A stretch of 40,149 nucleotides of DNA from a virus (IMGVR_UViG_3300042485_002029:1-40149), one strand, 5' to 3'; positions 31,433 through 37,530 are shown, counted from the first letter of the stretch. Notes: a model not told the origin generated them from the sequence alone. A program made the numbers and translations.

Positions 31433-31485
31433 AAACCATTAGAGAGCAAAATAACGGGCAATAAAGAAACCCTGGGAGGGAATAT

Positions 31486-31584
31486 ATGAAGCATTTTTTG
31501 ATAGTCACGATAGAGATAATCATAATTGCAGCAGCTGCTACTTTAATAATTAACTATTTTAGTTCGGATAAGAAAGAGGATTAA
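31486..31584 (+). CDS. Small single-pass membrane protein
   Basis: 32 residues with GGGAGGG six bases upstream. MKHF, then a hydrophobic helix (LIVTIEIIIIAAAATLIINY) and a charged tail SSDKKED, so the C terminus is likely cytoplasmic. A strong ribosome site makes it credible despite its size. Unknown function. Confidence 0.6.
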   Translation: MKHFLIVTIEIIIIAAAATLIINYFSSDKKED

Positions 31585-31586
31585 CT

Positions 31587-31805
31587 ATGGCAATTGTAAA
31601 TGTTGATAGAGTTCAATGTGGAATGATCTTAACTGGTCTTAATACTATTTATAACAATAAAAGTTTCATTGAGGCATTGCAACCAGTAACTAATTTTGAT
31701 AGCAAAGACTTATTGTCTTTAATTGAAGAATTTGAGAATGTTGTTGTTGAACTTATAGCTTCGGAGTATGACAAGAAAGGTATCCAATGGAAATTAGTGA
31801 GTTAG
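31587..31805 (+). CDS. Hypothetical small protein
   Basis: 72 residues with AGAGG upstream. Helical (CGMILTGLNTIYNNKSFIEAL, LSLIEEFENVVVELIASEYD). Overlaps the next gene by 19 bases. Unknown. Confidence 0.54.
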   Translation: MAIVNVDRVQCGMILTGLNTIYNNKSFIEALQPVTNFDSKDLLSLIEEFENVVVELIASEYDKKGIQWKLVS

Positions 31806-32038
31806 AGGTTTTTCCTGAGAGAATCAATGTGACTAAAGTTATTACATATGATGTGGAAGGCATTAGGCAACAGATTATTTCAGATAACCGGGCAAAAGAT
31901 GAAGAAATAGAAGTAACTTTAGAAGATGTCATTGAAATGATTTATCATTACGCCGAAGAGGACTTTGGTTGTGGATGGGGTCATAGAGATAATCTTAAAG
32001 ATTTGATTTTCCAAGACGAAAATGGAGAGGACTACTAA
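31787..32038 (+). CDS. Hypothetical small acidic protein
   Basis: 83 residues. YDVEGIRQQIISDNRAKDEE then VTLEDVIEMIYHYAEEDF and GCGWGH. The order strand-helix-helix resembles short phage proteins of unknown function. TAATG overlap with the next gene. Confidence 0.53.
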   Translation: MEISELEVFPERINVTKVITYDVEGIRQQIISDNRAKDEEIEVTLEDVIEMIYHYAEEDFGCGWGHRDNLKDLIFQDENGEDY

Positions 32039-32220
32039 TGTCAGAAGATGATATTCATAGAGTAATTGGTACCTTATCGTTTATTGATGACTATTTGGTA
32101 AAAGATAACCGAACGGATCCCCTTGAGATTGAATCTTATAGATTAGGCATAGCCGACGCTATCAGTATTCTTTCGGAATATGATGATCTTATTGGCGGAG
32201 TAGATGATGACAACAGATAG
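32038..32220 (+). CDS. Hypothetical small acidic protein
   Basis: 60 residues in a TAATG overlap. Helical (DIHRVIGTLSFIDDYLVKD, YRLGIADAISILSEYDDLI). Unknown. Confidence 0.52.
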   Translation: MSEDDIHRVIGTLSFIDDYLVKDNRTDPLEIESYRLGIADAISILSEYDDLIGGVDDDNR

Positions 32221-32228
32221 GAATATTA

Positions 32229-32435
32229 ATGTTAGTTAAATATACAATTCATAAGTTTGGAACGCCGAAAATGGCTTTTCCTAATCACCCTAGTTATTGG
32301 GAGAGTGAGTATTGGAATGACTATGATGGTTGGGGTCATAAATCAACTGCAACTATCTATGATGATAATAAGAAGTTTTTGCCTTTAGAGGGCGAATGGG
32401 TTGAAATTTACGTTAACGAAACAGAGGAAGGATAA
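32229..32435 (+). CDS. Hypothetical small protein
   Basis: 68 residues. VKYTIHKFGTPKMAFPNHP then SYWESEYWNDYDGWGHKSTA; beta-rich with many aromatics. Unknown. Confidence 0.52.
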   Translation: MLVKYTIHKFGTPKMAFPNHPSYWESEYWNDYDGWGHKSTATIYDDNKKFLPLEGEWVEIYVNETEEG

Positions 32436-32440
32436 ATATT

Positions 32441-32623
32441 GTGACAAAGTACATAGTATCAGTAACTGAAGAGATTGAGCATACCTATGAGATTGAGGCA
32501 GAGTCTAAAGAAAATGCTGAGGAGATCTTTTATTCATATGAAGATGATCAGTTGATGGATTTAGATTTAGGTGGAGCCATAACCTGGGGAAAACCTTGGG
32601 ATATTACAGAGTCGGAGGATTAA
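32441..32623 (+). CDS. DpnD/PcfM-like small protein
   Basis: 60 residues, GTG start with AAGGA upstream. KYIVSVTEEIEHTYEIEAES then KENAEEIFY is the clearest DpnD/PcfM-type signature in the window: two strands, (I/V)EAESKExA, helix. Paralogue of 27066-27251 and 32904-33071. Confidence 0.6.
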   Translation: MTKYIVSVTEEIEHTYEIEAESKENAEEIFYSYEDDQLMDLDLGGAITWGKPWDITESED

Positions 32624-32626
32624 GTT

Positions 32627-32863
32627 ATGATTGACAATACAGTTGATATGTTGGGTAGGCTTGAGGGCATTGCTCACTTTTTAGAAGACATTGACGAGAA
32701 AGAAGCAGCTAAACAAAGCAGTTTTTCTATGGAAGAATGTTATAAAGATATCTGGCTAATTTGGGAGTATATTGTAAAGTTGGATACTGCTCTTAACAAT
32801 GGTCATAAAGAAATTATCAACCTTAGAGAGCATATTGCTAATCACAAAATGCCCCCAATGTAA
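32627..32863 (+). CDS. Hypothetical helical protein
   Basis: 78 residues with GGAGG upstream. Helical hairpin (MLGRLEGIAHFLEDIDEKEA, IWLIWEYIVKLDTALNNG). Unknown. Confidence 0.54.
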   Translation: MIDNTVDMLGRLEGIAHFLEDIDEKEAAKQSSFSMEECYKDIWLIWEYIVKLDTALNNGHKEIINLREHIANHKMPPM

Positions 32864-32903
32864 GGAGTAAATTATCATAAGTATTATTAACAAAAGGAGG
32901 GCT

Positions 32904-33071
32904 ATGAATAAATATATTATTAACGCATTTGTGGCTATTGAAGTAAATGCTGAGACCAAGGAAGAAGCCCTTGACAAGGCATACGATAAGATTTTTGATA
33001 ACCCAATAAGACCGGGAGAACTTAAGTTTTATATTGAGGAAATTGAGCGGGGCATTGATGAAGATATCTGA
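32904..33071 (+). CDS. DpnD/PcfM-like small protein
   Basis: 55 residues with AAAAGGAGGG five bases before the ATG. KYIINAFVAIEVNAETKEEA then a helix is the same strand-strand-(V)NAETKEEA-helix layout as at 32441. The good ribosome site supports it. It overlaps the next gene by 14 bases. Confidence 0.6.
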   Translation: MNKYIINAFVAIEVNAETKEEALDKAYDKIFDNPIRPGELKFYIEEIERGIDEDI

Positions 33072-33210
33072 TGATGTAATCCCATCACTAGAGTATATCT
33101 ATAATGCCTTAGAGATAAATAAGATGCTTCAGTTTGATGAGAGAGAGTATTATCGTAAGAGAATATTAGATGTCATCGCAATAGTTGCGGAGTATAAAGA
33201 TTATCCTTAA
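33058..33210 (+). CDS. Hypothetical small helical protein, last rightward gene
   Basis: 50 residues. IPSLEYIYNALEINKMLQFD then EREYYRKRILDVIAIVAEYK. Overlaps the previous gene by 14 bases and is followed by 848 bases without a gene. Unknown. Confidence 0.5.
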   Translation: MKISDDVIPSLEYIYNALEINKMLQFDEREYYRKRILDVIAIVAEYKDYP

Positions 33211-33424
33211 TAGAGATATTCCTAGAGTAATAGAGATAGATTCTATAGAGAAGAAGAGAAAGAGTTATCCCCAGATGTGAATAAGTTTGTGGATTACCTA
33301 TAGAGAAAGCAATACGTCTGTAACTATGAGACGGTAAATGTTCCAATTATGTGTATATATATTTAAATAGAAGGTAGTAAGCATATGCTTGAGACAGTGC
33401 CTATCTTTTATAGTTAAAGCAATT

Positions 33425-33482
33425 AAAAGCCAATAGACAAGCCTAATCGTAAGATTTATGGTAAGTTTATTGGCTTTTTTTT
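33425..33482 (+). terminator. Rightward terminator with long loop
   Basis: AAAAGCCAATA (33425-33435) pairs with TATTGGCTTTT (33468-33478), followed by more T (eight in all). The 32-base loop is unusually long, so this may be the 3' end of a small RNA; a TATAGT box lies ~15 bases upstream. Confidence 0.7.
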
Positions 33483-33565
33483 GTGCCAAAAATCAGCTAT
33501 TTTTAGTAAAATTTAAGAAAAAGATTAAGAATTAGATTAAAAATGAGTATTTCTTTGCAATAAAA

Positions 33566-33579
33566 CGAACAAATGTTCG
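33566..33579. promoter_or_regulatory. Perfect LexA/SOS-box-like palindrome
   Basis: CGAAC-AAAT-GTTCG matches the LexA operator CGAAC-N4-GTTCG of Actinobacteria and Bacillus exactly. No gene starts within 270 bases on either strand, so it may control the origin-like region or a small RNA. Host LexA binding is inference. Confidence 0.55.
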
Positions 33580-33858
33580 CCGGCATAAACAAAGGTCTAA
33601 GATAAAGCTATCTATACTCTCTCTATAGAGAATAGAGACACCTATAACCCCCCAAATTAAGTTTAAGGTATCTCCCAGGAGTTGAGAACCGCCGGGGTGT
33701 AGAGAATTGATTAAGTTTCCTCTATAGGAGTAGAGACATCATTAGGAATTGAAAAGCCCTATGAGTTCAAACAAAAATACAAACCCAACCTACATTATAA
33801 GTATAAGTTTTAGAATTGAAAATACACTAAATTTGAGAATAAGTTTAAGTTTAATTTT

Positions 33859-33899
33859 GCGGGTGTTCAACGGCTGCTAAAGCGTTGATCACACCCGCC
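33859..33899. repeat. Stem-loop repeat SL0
   Basis: Arms GCGGGTGT and ACACCCGC; core GGCTGCTAAAGCG is a variant of the common CTGAAG core. Next to a degraded promoter and no gene, so perhaps a remnant cassette. Confidence 0.6.
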
Positions 33900-33959
33900 T
33901 AATAAGAAATAGAATTAGAATATGTATTAAAGATGAAAATAAGTTTATCCCCAAACCAT

Positions 33960-33998
33960 CGGGCGTTCAAGGCGCTTCAGCGCCGACGAACGCCCGCC
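33960..33998. repeat. Stem-loop repeat SL1 (inverted core)
   Basis: Arms CGGGCGTTC and GAACGCCCG; inner palindromic stem GGCGC-TTCA-GCGCC. The core is GCTTCAGC, the reverse complement of GCTGAAGC found in most other copies. Confidence 0.7.
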
Positions 33999-34007
33999 AA
34001 ATTGGGC

Positions 34008-34042
34008 AAAAAAAAAGGCGAGCCTCTCGGCTCACCTTTTTT
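34008..34042 (-). terminator. Terminator of cassette A
   Basis: On the minus strand GGTGAGCC, GAGA (GNRA) loop, GGCTCGCC, then nine T; also T-rich on the plus side, so it may work both ways. Confidence 0.85.
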
Positions 34043-34058
34043 CTTATTCTTAATCTTA

Positions 34059-34388
34059 TTATTTTTTGCGAGTAATAACGCAAGTGTTTTCATTATTCCA
34101 TGTCACACTTACGACGACATTCACAAGACCCGCAACCGTTGTCACACGGTTCCGCATCTTGGCGGTAAAAGCCTTCTGCTCGGCAATAGTGAGACCGTCG
34201 GGGATCTTGACCCACTTGATAGCCTTGCCCGCAGGCAGGGCAAGCAGGGCTTGACCGAGACCGTCATTGCGGTAAGGCTCACGACCACGCTTGGCGAGTG
34301 TGTGTGCGATATCCGCAATATCCACAATTTCAAATTCATTCTCATTCATTGGCTCCGCATTAGCGGTCACCTGTGCTTTGTTTGTCAC
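34059..34388 (-). CDS. Cassette A protein, leaderless, paralogue of cassette B
   Basis: 109 residues from a GTG at 34388, exactly six bases after TATATT; no ribosome site exists, and a longer frame from 34415 would start upstream of the promoter box. N terminus VTNKAQVTANAE is related to that of cassette B (VTDKAQPTAKAE). The body (FEIVDIADIAHTLAKRGREP, AIKWVKIPDGLTIAEQKAFT, VVVSVTWNNENTC) is very similar to cassette B. Predicted helix-rich start and a beta end; no known family. Confidence 0.68.
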   Translation of the reverse strand: MTNKAQVTANAEPMNENEFEIVDIADIAHTLAKRGREPYRNDGLGQALLALPAGKAIKWVKIPDGLTIAEQKAFTAKMRNRVTTVAGLVNVVVSVTWNNENTCVITRKK

Positions 34389-34394
34389 ACTATT

Positions 34395-34415
34395 AATATA
34401 CATATGTAATGTCAA
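34395..34415 (-). promoter_or_regulatory. Cassette A promoter
   Basis: TTGACA (34415-34410), nine-base spacer, TATATT (34400-34395), then six bases to GTG. Confidence 0.7.
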
Positions 34416-34454
34416 AAATGTATTAAATGTGGAGAAAAGTTAATAGCCAAAACT

Positions 34455-34495
34455 GCGGGCGTACAACATACGCTGAAGCTTGTTGCACACCCGCC
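34455..34495. repeat. Stem-loop repeat SL2
   Basis: Arms GCGGGCGT and ACACCCGC; core ACGCTGAAGCTTG. Lies upstream of promoter A. Confidence 0.72.
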
Positions 34496-34582
34496 TGTGT
34501 TGAAAGTTGAAAGAGGACTCAAACACAAACCTACTGATTAGATTTCATACTAAAGATGAATTAATTTATTGCCTCAAAATCA

Positions 34583-34621
34583 CGGGTGTTCAAGGCGCTT
34601 CAGCGCCGCAGAACGCCCGCC
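34583..34621. repeat. Stem-loop repeat SL3 (inverted core)
   Basis: Arms CGGGTGTTC and GAACGCCCG; inner GGCGC-TTCA-GCGCC as in SL1. Confidence 0.7.
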
Positions 34622-34630
34622 GTTCGGGGC

Positions 34631-34665
34631 AAAAAAAAAGGCGAGCCGATCGGCTCGCCTTTTTT
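34631..34665 (-). terminator. Terminator of cassette B
   Basis: A perfect 20-base palindrome GGCGAGCCGATCGGCTCGCC flanked by A-run and T-run, able to stop both strands. Confidence 0.85.
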
Positions 34666-34681
34666 CTCATTCTATTTCCTA

Positions 34682-35020
34682 TTACTTTTTGCGCTTAATA
34701 ACGCACTTATCTTCATTATTCCACGTAACACTGATAGTCACCGCTATTCCATCGGCAATAGTCTTAACACGATTACGCATTTTATACGTAAACGCCTTGC
34801 GCTCTTCTACCGATAAACCAGCAGGAATGGTTACCCACTTAATAGCCTTGCCTACTGGCAACGCTGTAAGAGCCTGAGCAAGCGCCTCGTTACGGTAAGG
34901 CTCACGACCTCGCTTAGCGAGGGTATGCGCAATATCCGCAATATCCACGATCTCAAACTCAAACTCATTCATTTCATTCTGTGCCTCTGCTTTAGCAGTC
35001 GGCTGTGCTTTATCTGTCAC
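34682..35020 (-). CDS. Cassette B protein, leaderless, paralogue of cassette A
   Basis: 112 residues from a GTG at 35020, six bases after TATATT. Most positions match cassette A across the whole length (shared DIADIAHTLAKRGREPYRN, KAFTYKMRNRV, SVTWNNED). Divergence is concentrated near the N-terminal linker and around GIAVTI. A tandem duplication that kept its own promoter, stem-loop and terminator. No known family; the conserved Trp/Asn end may be a binding surface. Confidence 0.68.
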   Translation of the reverse strand: MTDKAQPTAKAEAQNEMNEFEFEIVDIADIAHTLAKRGREPYRNEALAQALTALPVGKAIKWVTIPAGLSVEERKAFTYKMRNRVKTIADGIAVTISVTWNNEDKCVIKRKK

Positions 35021-35026
35021 CCTTAC

Positions 35027-35047
35027 AATATACTTATGCAACGTCAA
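35027..35047 (-). promoter_or_regulatory. Cassette B promoter
   Basis: TTGACG, nine bases, TATATT (35032-35027), six bases to GTG. Confidence 0.68.
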
Positions 35048-35086
35048 AAATATATTAAATATGGAGAAAAGATGAACCCTAGAACT

Positions 35087-35127
35087 GCGGGAGCACAAGT
35101 ACGCTGAAGCTCCCCTGCACTCCCGTC
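35087..35127. repeat. Stem-loop repeat SL4
   Basis: Arms GCGGGAG and CTCCCGT; core ACGCTGAAGCTCC. Immediately followed on the plus strand by a T-tailed terminator. Confidence 0.72.
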
Positions 35128-35167
35128 AAACGATTGCACAAACTTTTGTGCTGTATCGTTTTTTTTT
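35128..35167 (+). terminator. Plus-strand terminator after SL4
   Basis: AAACGAT plus GCAC pair with GTGC plus ATCGTTT, followed by a run of nine T. It faces right, opposite to the genes, and suggests a rightward small RNA containing SL4. Confidence 0.65.
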
Positions 35168-35222
35168 CTATCTTGGGAATACACTAAACTCCCCAAACTA
35201 TCTATGCTAGAAGCGTTGGGGT

Positions 35223-35248
35223 GATCCCCCCGCCGAAGCGGGGGGATC
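35223..35248 (-). terminator. UUCG-capped hairpin after cassette C
   Basis: On the minus strand GATCCCCCCGC-TTCG-GCGGGGGGATC, an 11-bp stem with an extra-stable UUCG loop but no T-run. The same hairpin occurs at 37591-37616. Possible T-less terminator or mRNA end protector. Confidence 0.65.
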
Positions 35249-35261
35249 GGGGAATGGTTGC

Positions 35262-35747
35262 TTATTCTCCGAGGTCTAGTTTATCCTCACCTATCCACTT
35301 TATATCTTCTTCTTGGTCTAGTAGCGCCTTGAATATTGCCCTAGAGATATTCTTCTCTTCTTCTGTTGGGATCTCTTTGAGTATTTCTTCAATGATCTCT
35401 AGTTTCTTCTCTCTCAGTTCCCAATATCTCGTATACCATTCTAGATACCGTGGATCTACCTTAGACAGTCTCTCATGCTCTTTTTCAGCACTTTTCAGCA
35501 TTTTTTCTTCTGCCGAGAGTATTTCGTCATTGCGCTTTATACCGAGTTCACCGCTTGCGTATTGAACGGTAATTTTGTAGACATGGGGTTTATCAGTAGC
35601 ACCAATAGCCTTAGTCAAGATAAAGCGTATCTCTGCGATCTGCCGTTTATCTGTCGGGGTTTGGAAAAACTTGGGCACCAATACTGTCTTGTTTGGCATT
35701 ACGTTCAACGCATCTACAAGAAACTTCATTTCATTATCTTCTAACAT
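35262..35747 (-). CDS. Cassette C protein, coiled-coil
   Basis: 161 residues with AAAGGACA four bases before the ATG, so unlike A, B, D and G it is translated from a ~38-base leader. N-terminal alpha/beta part (FLVDALNVMPNKTVLVPKFF, AEIRFILTKAIGATDK, YKITVQYASGELG), then a long charged coiled coil (AEEKMLKSAEKEHERLSKVD and WELREKKLEIIEEILKEI). No known family. Confidence 0.65.
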   Translation of the reverse strand: MLEDNEMKFLVDALNVMPNKTVLVPKFFQTPTDKRQIAEIRFILTKAIGATDKPHVYKITVQYASGELGIKRNDEILSAEEKMLKSAEKEHERLSKVDPRYLEWYTRYWELREKKLEIIEEILKEIPTEEEKNISRAIFKALLDQEEDIKWIGEDKLDLGE

Positions 35748-35785
35748 ATATTGTCCTTTATCTAGGTGTTACTGCTTACACTTAC

Positions 35786-35806
35786 AATATACTTATGCGA
35801 TGTCAA
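35786..35806 (-). promoter_or_regulatory. Cassette C promoter
   Basis: TTGACA, nine bases, TATATT (35791-35786); start codon ~38 bases downstream. Confidence 0.68.
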
Positions 35807-35845
35807 AAATTTATTAAACGTGGAGAAAAGTTAGACATAAGATCT

Positions 35846-35885
35846 ACTGGTGTTTAAGCTCGCTGAAGTTTCCTACACACCAGCG
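35846..35885. repeat. Stem-loop repeat SL5
   Basis: Arms CTGGTGT and ACACCAG; core CTCGCTGAAGTTTC. The stem bases differ from SL2 but still pair. Confidence 0.7.
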
Positions 35886-35895
35886 AAACAAAGAC

Positions 35896-35929
35896 AAAAA
35901 AAAGAGAGGGGGTCTTGCGACCCCCTCTC
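35896..35929 (-). terminator. Terminator of cassette D
   Basis: Minus strand GAGAGGGGGTC-GCAA-GACCCCCTCTC then T-run. Identical to 38154-38187. Confidence 0.87.
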
Positions 35930-35941
35930 GGGTGAACGGGA

Positions 35942-36262
35942 TTAGAACGGGCTAGGCGAAAGGCTCTCAATGAGAGCAATGAAGACCTCTTGAAGATCTT
36001 CATCCATGTCCTGCTGTTCCAGGACTTCCCGCATATGATGCTGGAAGACATCGTTGAGGTAACGCTTGCCCTTAGGACCGCTTCCTGCGATCCAAGAGAA
36101 TGCATCATCCAACATTTGTAAGATCTCATCCTGATCCATCCTGTCGCAACGAATGAGTTGAAACAAGATGTCCTGCTGAGAGATGGATACGGATAGGTCA
36201 AGTTGTGACACTTGACTTGAAGGGACCTCCGCAGATGCGGTCGGTATGGGCTGAATGCTCAT
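35942..36262 (-). CDS. Cassette D protein, leaderless
   Basis: 106 residues from the ATG at 36262, exactly six bases after TATATT. The first ~18 residues (MSIQPIPTASAEVPSSQV) are nearly identical to cassette G, but the rest is different: SISQQDILFQLIRCDRMDQ, then helices rich in Asp and Gln ending LIESLSPSPF. Helical, acidic, no known family. The shared start looks like a recombination junction or an N-terminal tag. Confidence 0.67.
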   Translation of the reverse strand: MSIQPIPTASAEVPSSQVSQLDLSVSISQQDILFQLIRCDRMDQDEILQMLDDAFSWIAGSGPKGKRYLNDVFQHHMREVLEQQDMDEDLQEVFIALIESLSPSPF

Positions 36263-36268
36263 ACTTTC

Positions 36269-36289
36269 AATATACATATGCGATGTCAA
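36269..36289 (-). promoter_or_regulatory. Cassette D promoter
   Basis: TTGACA, nine bases, TATATT (36274-36269), six bases to ATG. Confidence 0.7.
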
Positions 36290-36328
36290 ATGTGTGCTCA
36301 ATTTGGAGAAAAGTTAGACACAAGATCC

Positions 36329-36369
36329 GCCGGAGTTCAAGAGACTGAAGCCTTTCCTGAACTCCAGCG
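36329..36369. repeat. Stem-loop repeat SL6
   Basis: Arms CGGAGTTCA and TGAACTCCAG; core GAGACTGAAGCC. Confidence 0.72.
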
Positions 36370-36370
36370 A

Positions 36371-36405
36371 AACAACTACACAAACCTTTCTGTCGTATAG
36401 TTGTT
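36371..36405 (+). repeat. Plus-strand hairpin after SL6
   Basis: AACAACTA pairs with TAGTTGTT, with further partial pairing inside, then CTTTG. Same position relative to SL6 as the T-tailed terminator after SL4, but with a weak T-run. Confidence 0.5.
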
Positions 36406-36465
36406 CTTTGTATCGTGAGAGTATATTAAACATTTCCAACAGGTGCCCCTAAAAGCGTGGGGGGA

Positions 36466-36489
36466 ACCCCCCTGCCGAAGCAGGGGGGT
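36466..36489 (-). terminator. UUCG-capped hairpin after cassette E
   Basis: Minus strand ACCCCCCTGC-TTCG-GCAGGGGGGT. The loop matches those at 35223 and 37591 but the stem differs by paired changes (CTGC/GCAG). Confidence 0.65.
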
Positions 36490-36502
36490 CGGGGGGAATT
36501 GG

Positions 36503-36883
36503 TTAGGCGAAGCCGATATCTACGCCGTGTTGTTCTGCCGACTCAACCATATCGGCTATGAATTGGTAGTGACGGTGACCCTCTAGCAGGTGAAGCCTAG
36601 AGCGAACAAGAGCGGTAGATACGTCGCCTGAGTGCACCTTGGGTAACCCCATAGCACCCATAATCTCAAACAACGAGGAATAGGTTATGTGACCCTTTAC
36701 CTTTTCAAACTCGGTAGGGTAGAAGTCTACGTCCCAAGGCTCGTCACCGCAACCGTCACAGCGAGATCTGCCGTAATTGTAGTCCTCAGAGGAAACCCAT
36801 ACCAACGCACCGCAACCACCACACTTGTGGGGGGCAGGATCACACTTACGCAACACATAATCAGGAGAGATATTGACACCCAT
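36503..36883 (-). CDS. Cassette E protein, zinc-ribbon
   Basis: 126 residues from the ATG at 36883 (AAAGGA six bases upstream; an ATG at 36898 has no site). Residues ~18-51 hold CGGCGALVWVSSEDYNYG and CDGCGDEPW, two CxxC pairs of a zinc ribbon, followed by a helical C-terminal part (YSSLFEIMGAMGLPKVHSGD, HLLEGHRHYQFIADMVESAE). The zinc domain suggests nucleic acid or protein binding. About 52% G+C in a 60-base sample, higher than the left part. Confidence 0.66.
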   Translation of the reverse strand: MGVNISPDYVLRKCDPAPHKCGGCGALVWVSSEDYNYGRSRCDGCGDEPWDVDFYPTEFEKVKGHITYSSLFEIMGAMGLPKVHSGDVSTALVRSRLHLLEGHRHYQFIADMVESAEQHGVDIGFA

Positions 36884-36930
36884 TGCATTTCCTTTCATTA
36901 AGGTAGGTACTGTCGTTTCCCTACACTTCC

Positions 36931-36951
36931 AATATACATATGCGATGTCAA
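36931..36951 (-). promoter_or_regulatory. Cassette E promoter
   Basis: TTGACA, nine bases, TATATT (36936-36931); start codon ~47 bases downstream. Confidence 0.68.
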
Positions 36952-36990
36952 AAATGTATTAAATATGGAGAAAAGTTAGACACAAGATCT

Positions 36991-37030
36991 ACTGGCGTAA
37001 AAGCTCGCTGAAGCAACCTATACACCAGTC
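36991..37030. repeat. Stem-loop repeat SL7
   Basis: Arms CTGGCGT and ACACCAG (one mismatch); core CTCGCTGAAGCAAC. Confidence 0.68.
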
Positions 37031-37041
37031 AAAACAGAGAC

Positions 37042-37074
37042 AAAAAAAAGGAGGAGCCTTTCGGCTCCCCCTTT
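37042..37074 (-). terminator. Terminator of cassette F
   Basis: Minus strand AAAGGGGGAGCC-GAAA-GGCTCCTCC then T-run (one mismatch). Confidence 0.83.
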
Positions 37075-37121
37075 GTATGACCCTGCTGGATATGTGGCAG
37101 GTCTCCCGATATGTCCTATCT

Positions 37122-37343
37122 CTAGGCTTTTTGCTCTTCAAGCATTGCAACGACGACTTCTTGGATAAGTTCCATGTCATCTTGGGCAAACTTGAAGATC
37201 TCAATGACACGAAGAAGGAGTTCTTCGTAATCACCGAGACTGAATGACTCCTCAATCAGTTGCTTCACCACAATGTACGTGACATTGTGCTGACGCGGGC
37301 GACTGAGGATCTCATTCACAACAGGGGCGATGGGGCTGTCCAT
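37122..37343 (-). CDS. Cassette F protein, small acidic helical
   Basis: 73 residues from the ATG at 37343, five bases after GGAGG (strong AAAGGAGG). Mostly helical: IAPVVNEILSRPRQHNVTYI, EESFSLGDYEELLLRVIEIF, DMELIQEVVVAMLEEQKA. Strongly acidic. No known family. Confidence 0.65.
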   Translation of the reverse strand: MDSPIAPVVNEILSRPRQHNVTYIVVKQLIEESFSLGDYEELLLRVIEIFKFAQDDMELIQEVVVAMLEEQKA

Positions 37344-37395
37344 GTTCACCTCCTTTCATTCCCGTAAGGTAGGCACTCTCTCTCCTACCTTTACA

Positions 37396-37416
37396 ACTAT
37401 ACATATGCGATGTCAA
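37396..37416 (-). promoter_or_regulatory. Cassette F promoter
   Basis: TTGACA, nine bases, TATAGT (37401-37396); long leader with strong ribosome site. Confidence 0.66.
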
Positions 37417-37455
37417 ATACGTATTAAATTTGGATAAAAGATGAACCCCATATCA

Positions 37456-37495
37456 GCCGGAGTACAAGTACGCTGAAGCATCCCGTACTCCAGCG
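37456..37495. repeat. Stem-loop repeat SL8
   Basis: Arms GGAGTAC and GTACTCC; core GTACGCTGAAGCATC. Confidence 0.72.
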
Positions 37496-37497
37496 AG

Positions 37498-37530
37498 ACG
37501 ACTACACAAACCTTTCGGTCGTGTAGTTGT
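37498..37530 (+). repeat. Plus-strand hairpin after SL8
   Basis: ACGACTACAC pairs with GTGTAGTTGT, followed by TCTTTG. Homologous to 36371-36405. Confidence 0.5.

Larger units (their letters stand above)
33211..34058. other. Gene-free convergence region, origin-like features
   Basis: Rightward and leftward transcription meet here. Contents: TTATCCCCA at ~33274 and ~33945 and TGTGGATTA at ~33289 (each one mismatch from a DnaA box); CTATAGAG-type words near 33243, 33299, 33620 and 33721, the last two followed by a shared AGAGACA; palindrome AAGCATATGCTT (33379-33390); a rightward terminator (33425-33482); an SOS-type palindrome (33566-33579); a 17-base word shared with 14497 (33840-33856); a degraded cassette promoter (~33780-33840); and two stem-loop repeats. 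An origin or control centre is plausible but unproven. Confidence 0.5.

Noticed and set aside
33933-35744. Plus-strand reading frames across the cassette region (for example 33933-34409, 34569-34877, 35221-35565)
   Set aside because: They are antisense to supported leftward genes, run through terminators and stem-loops, and lack ribosome sites.
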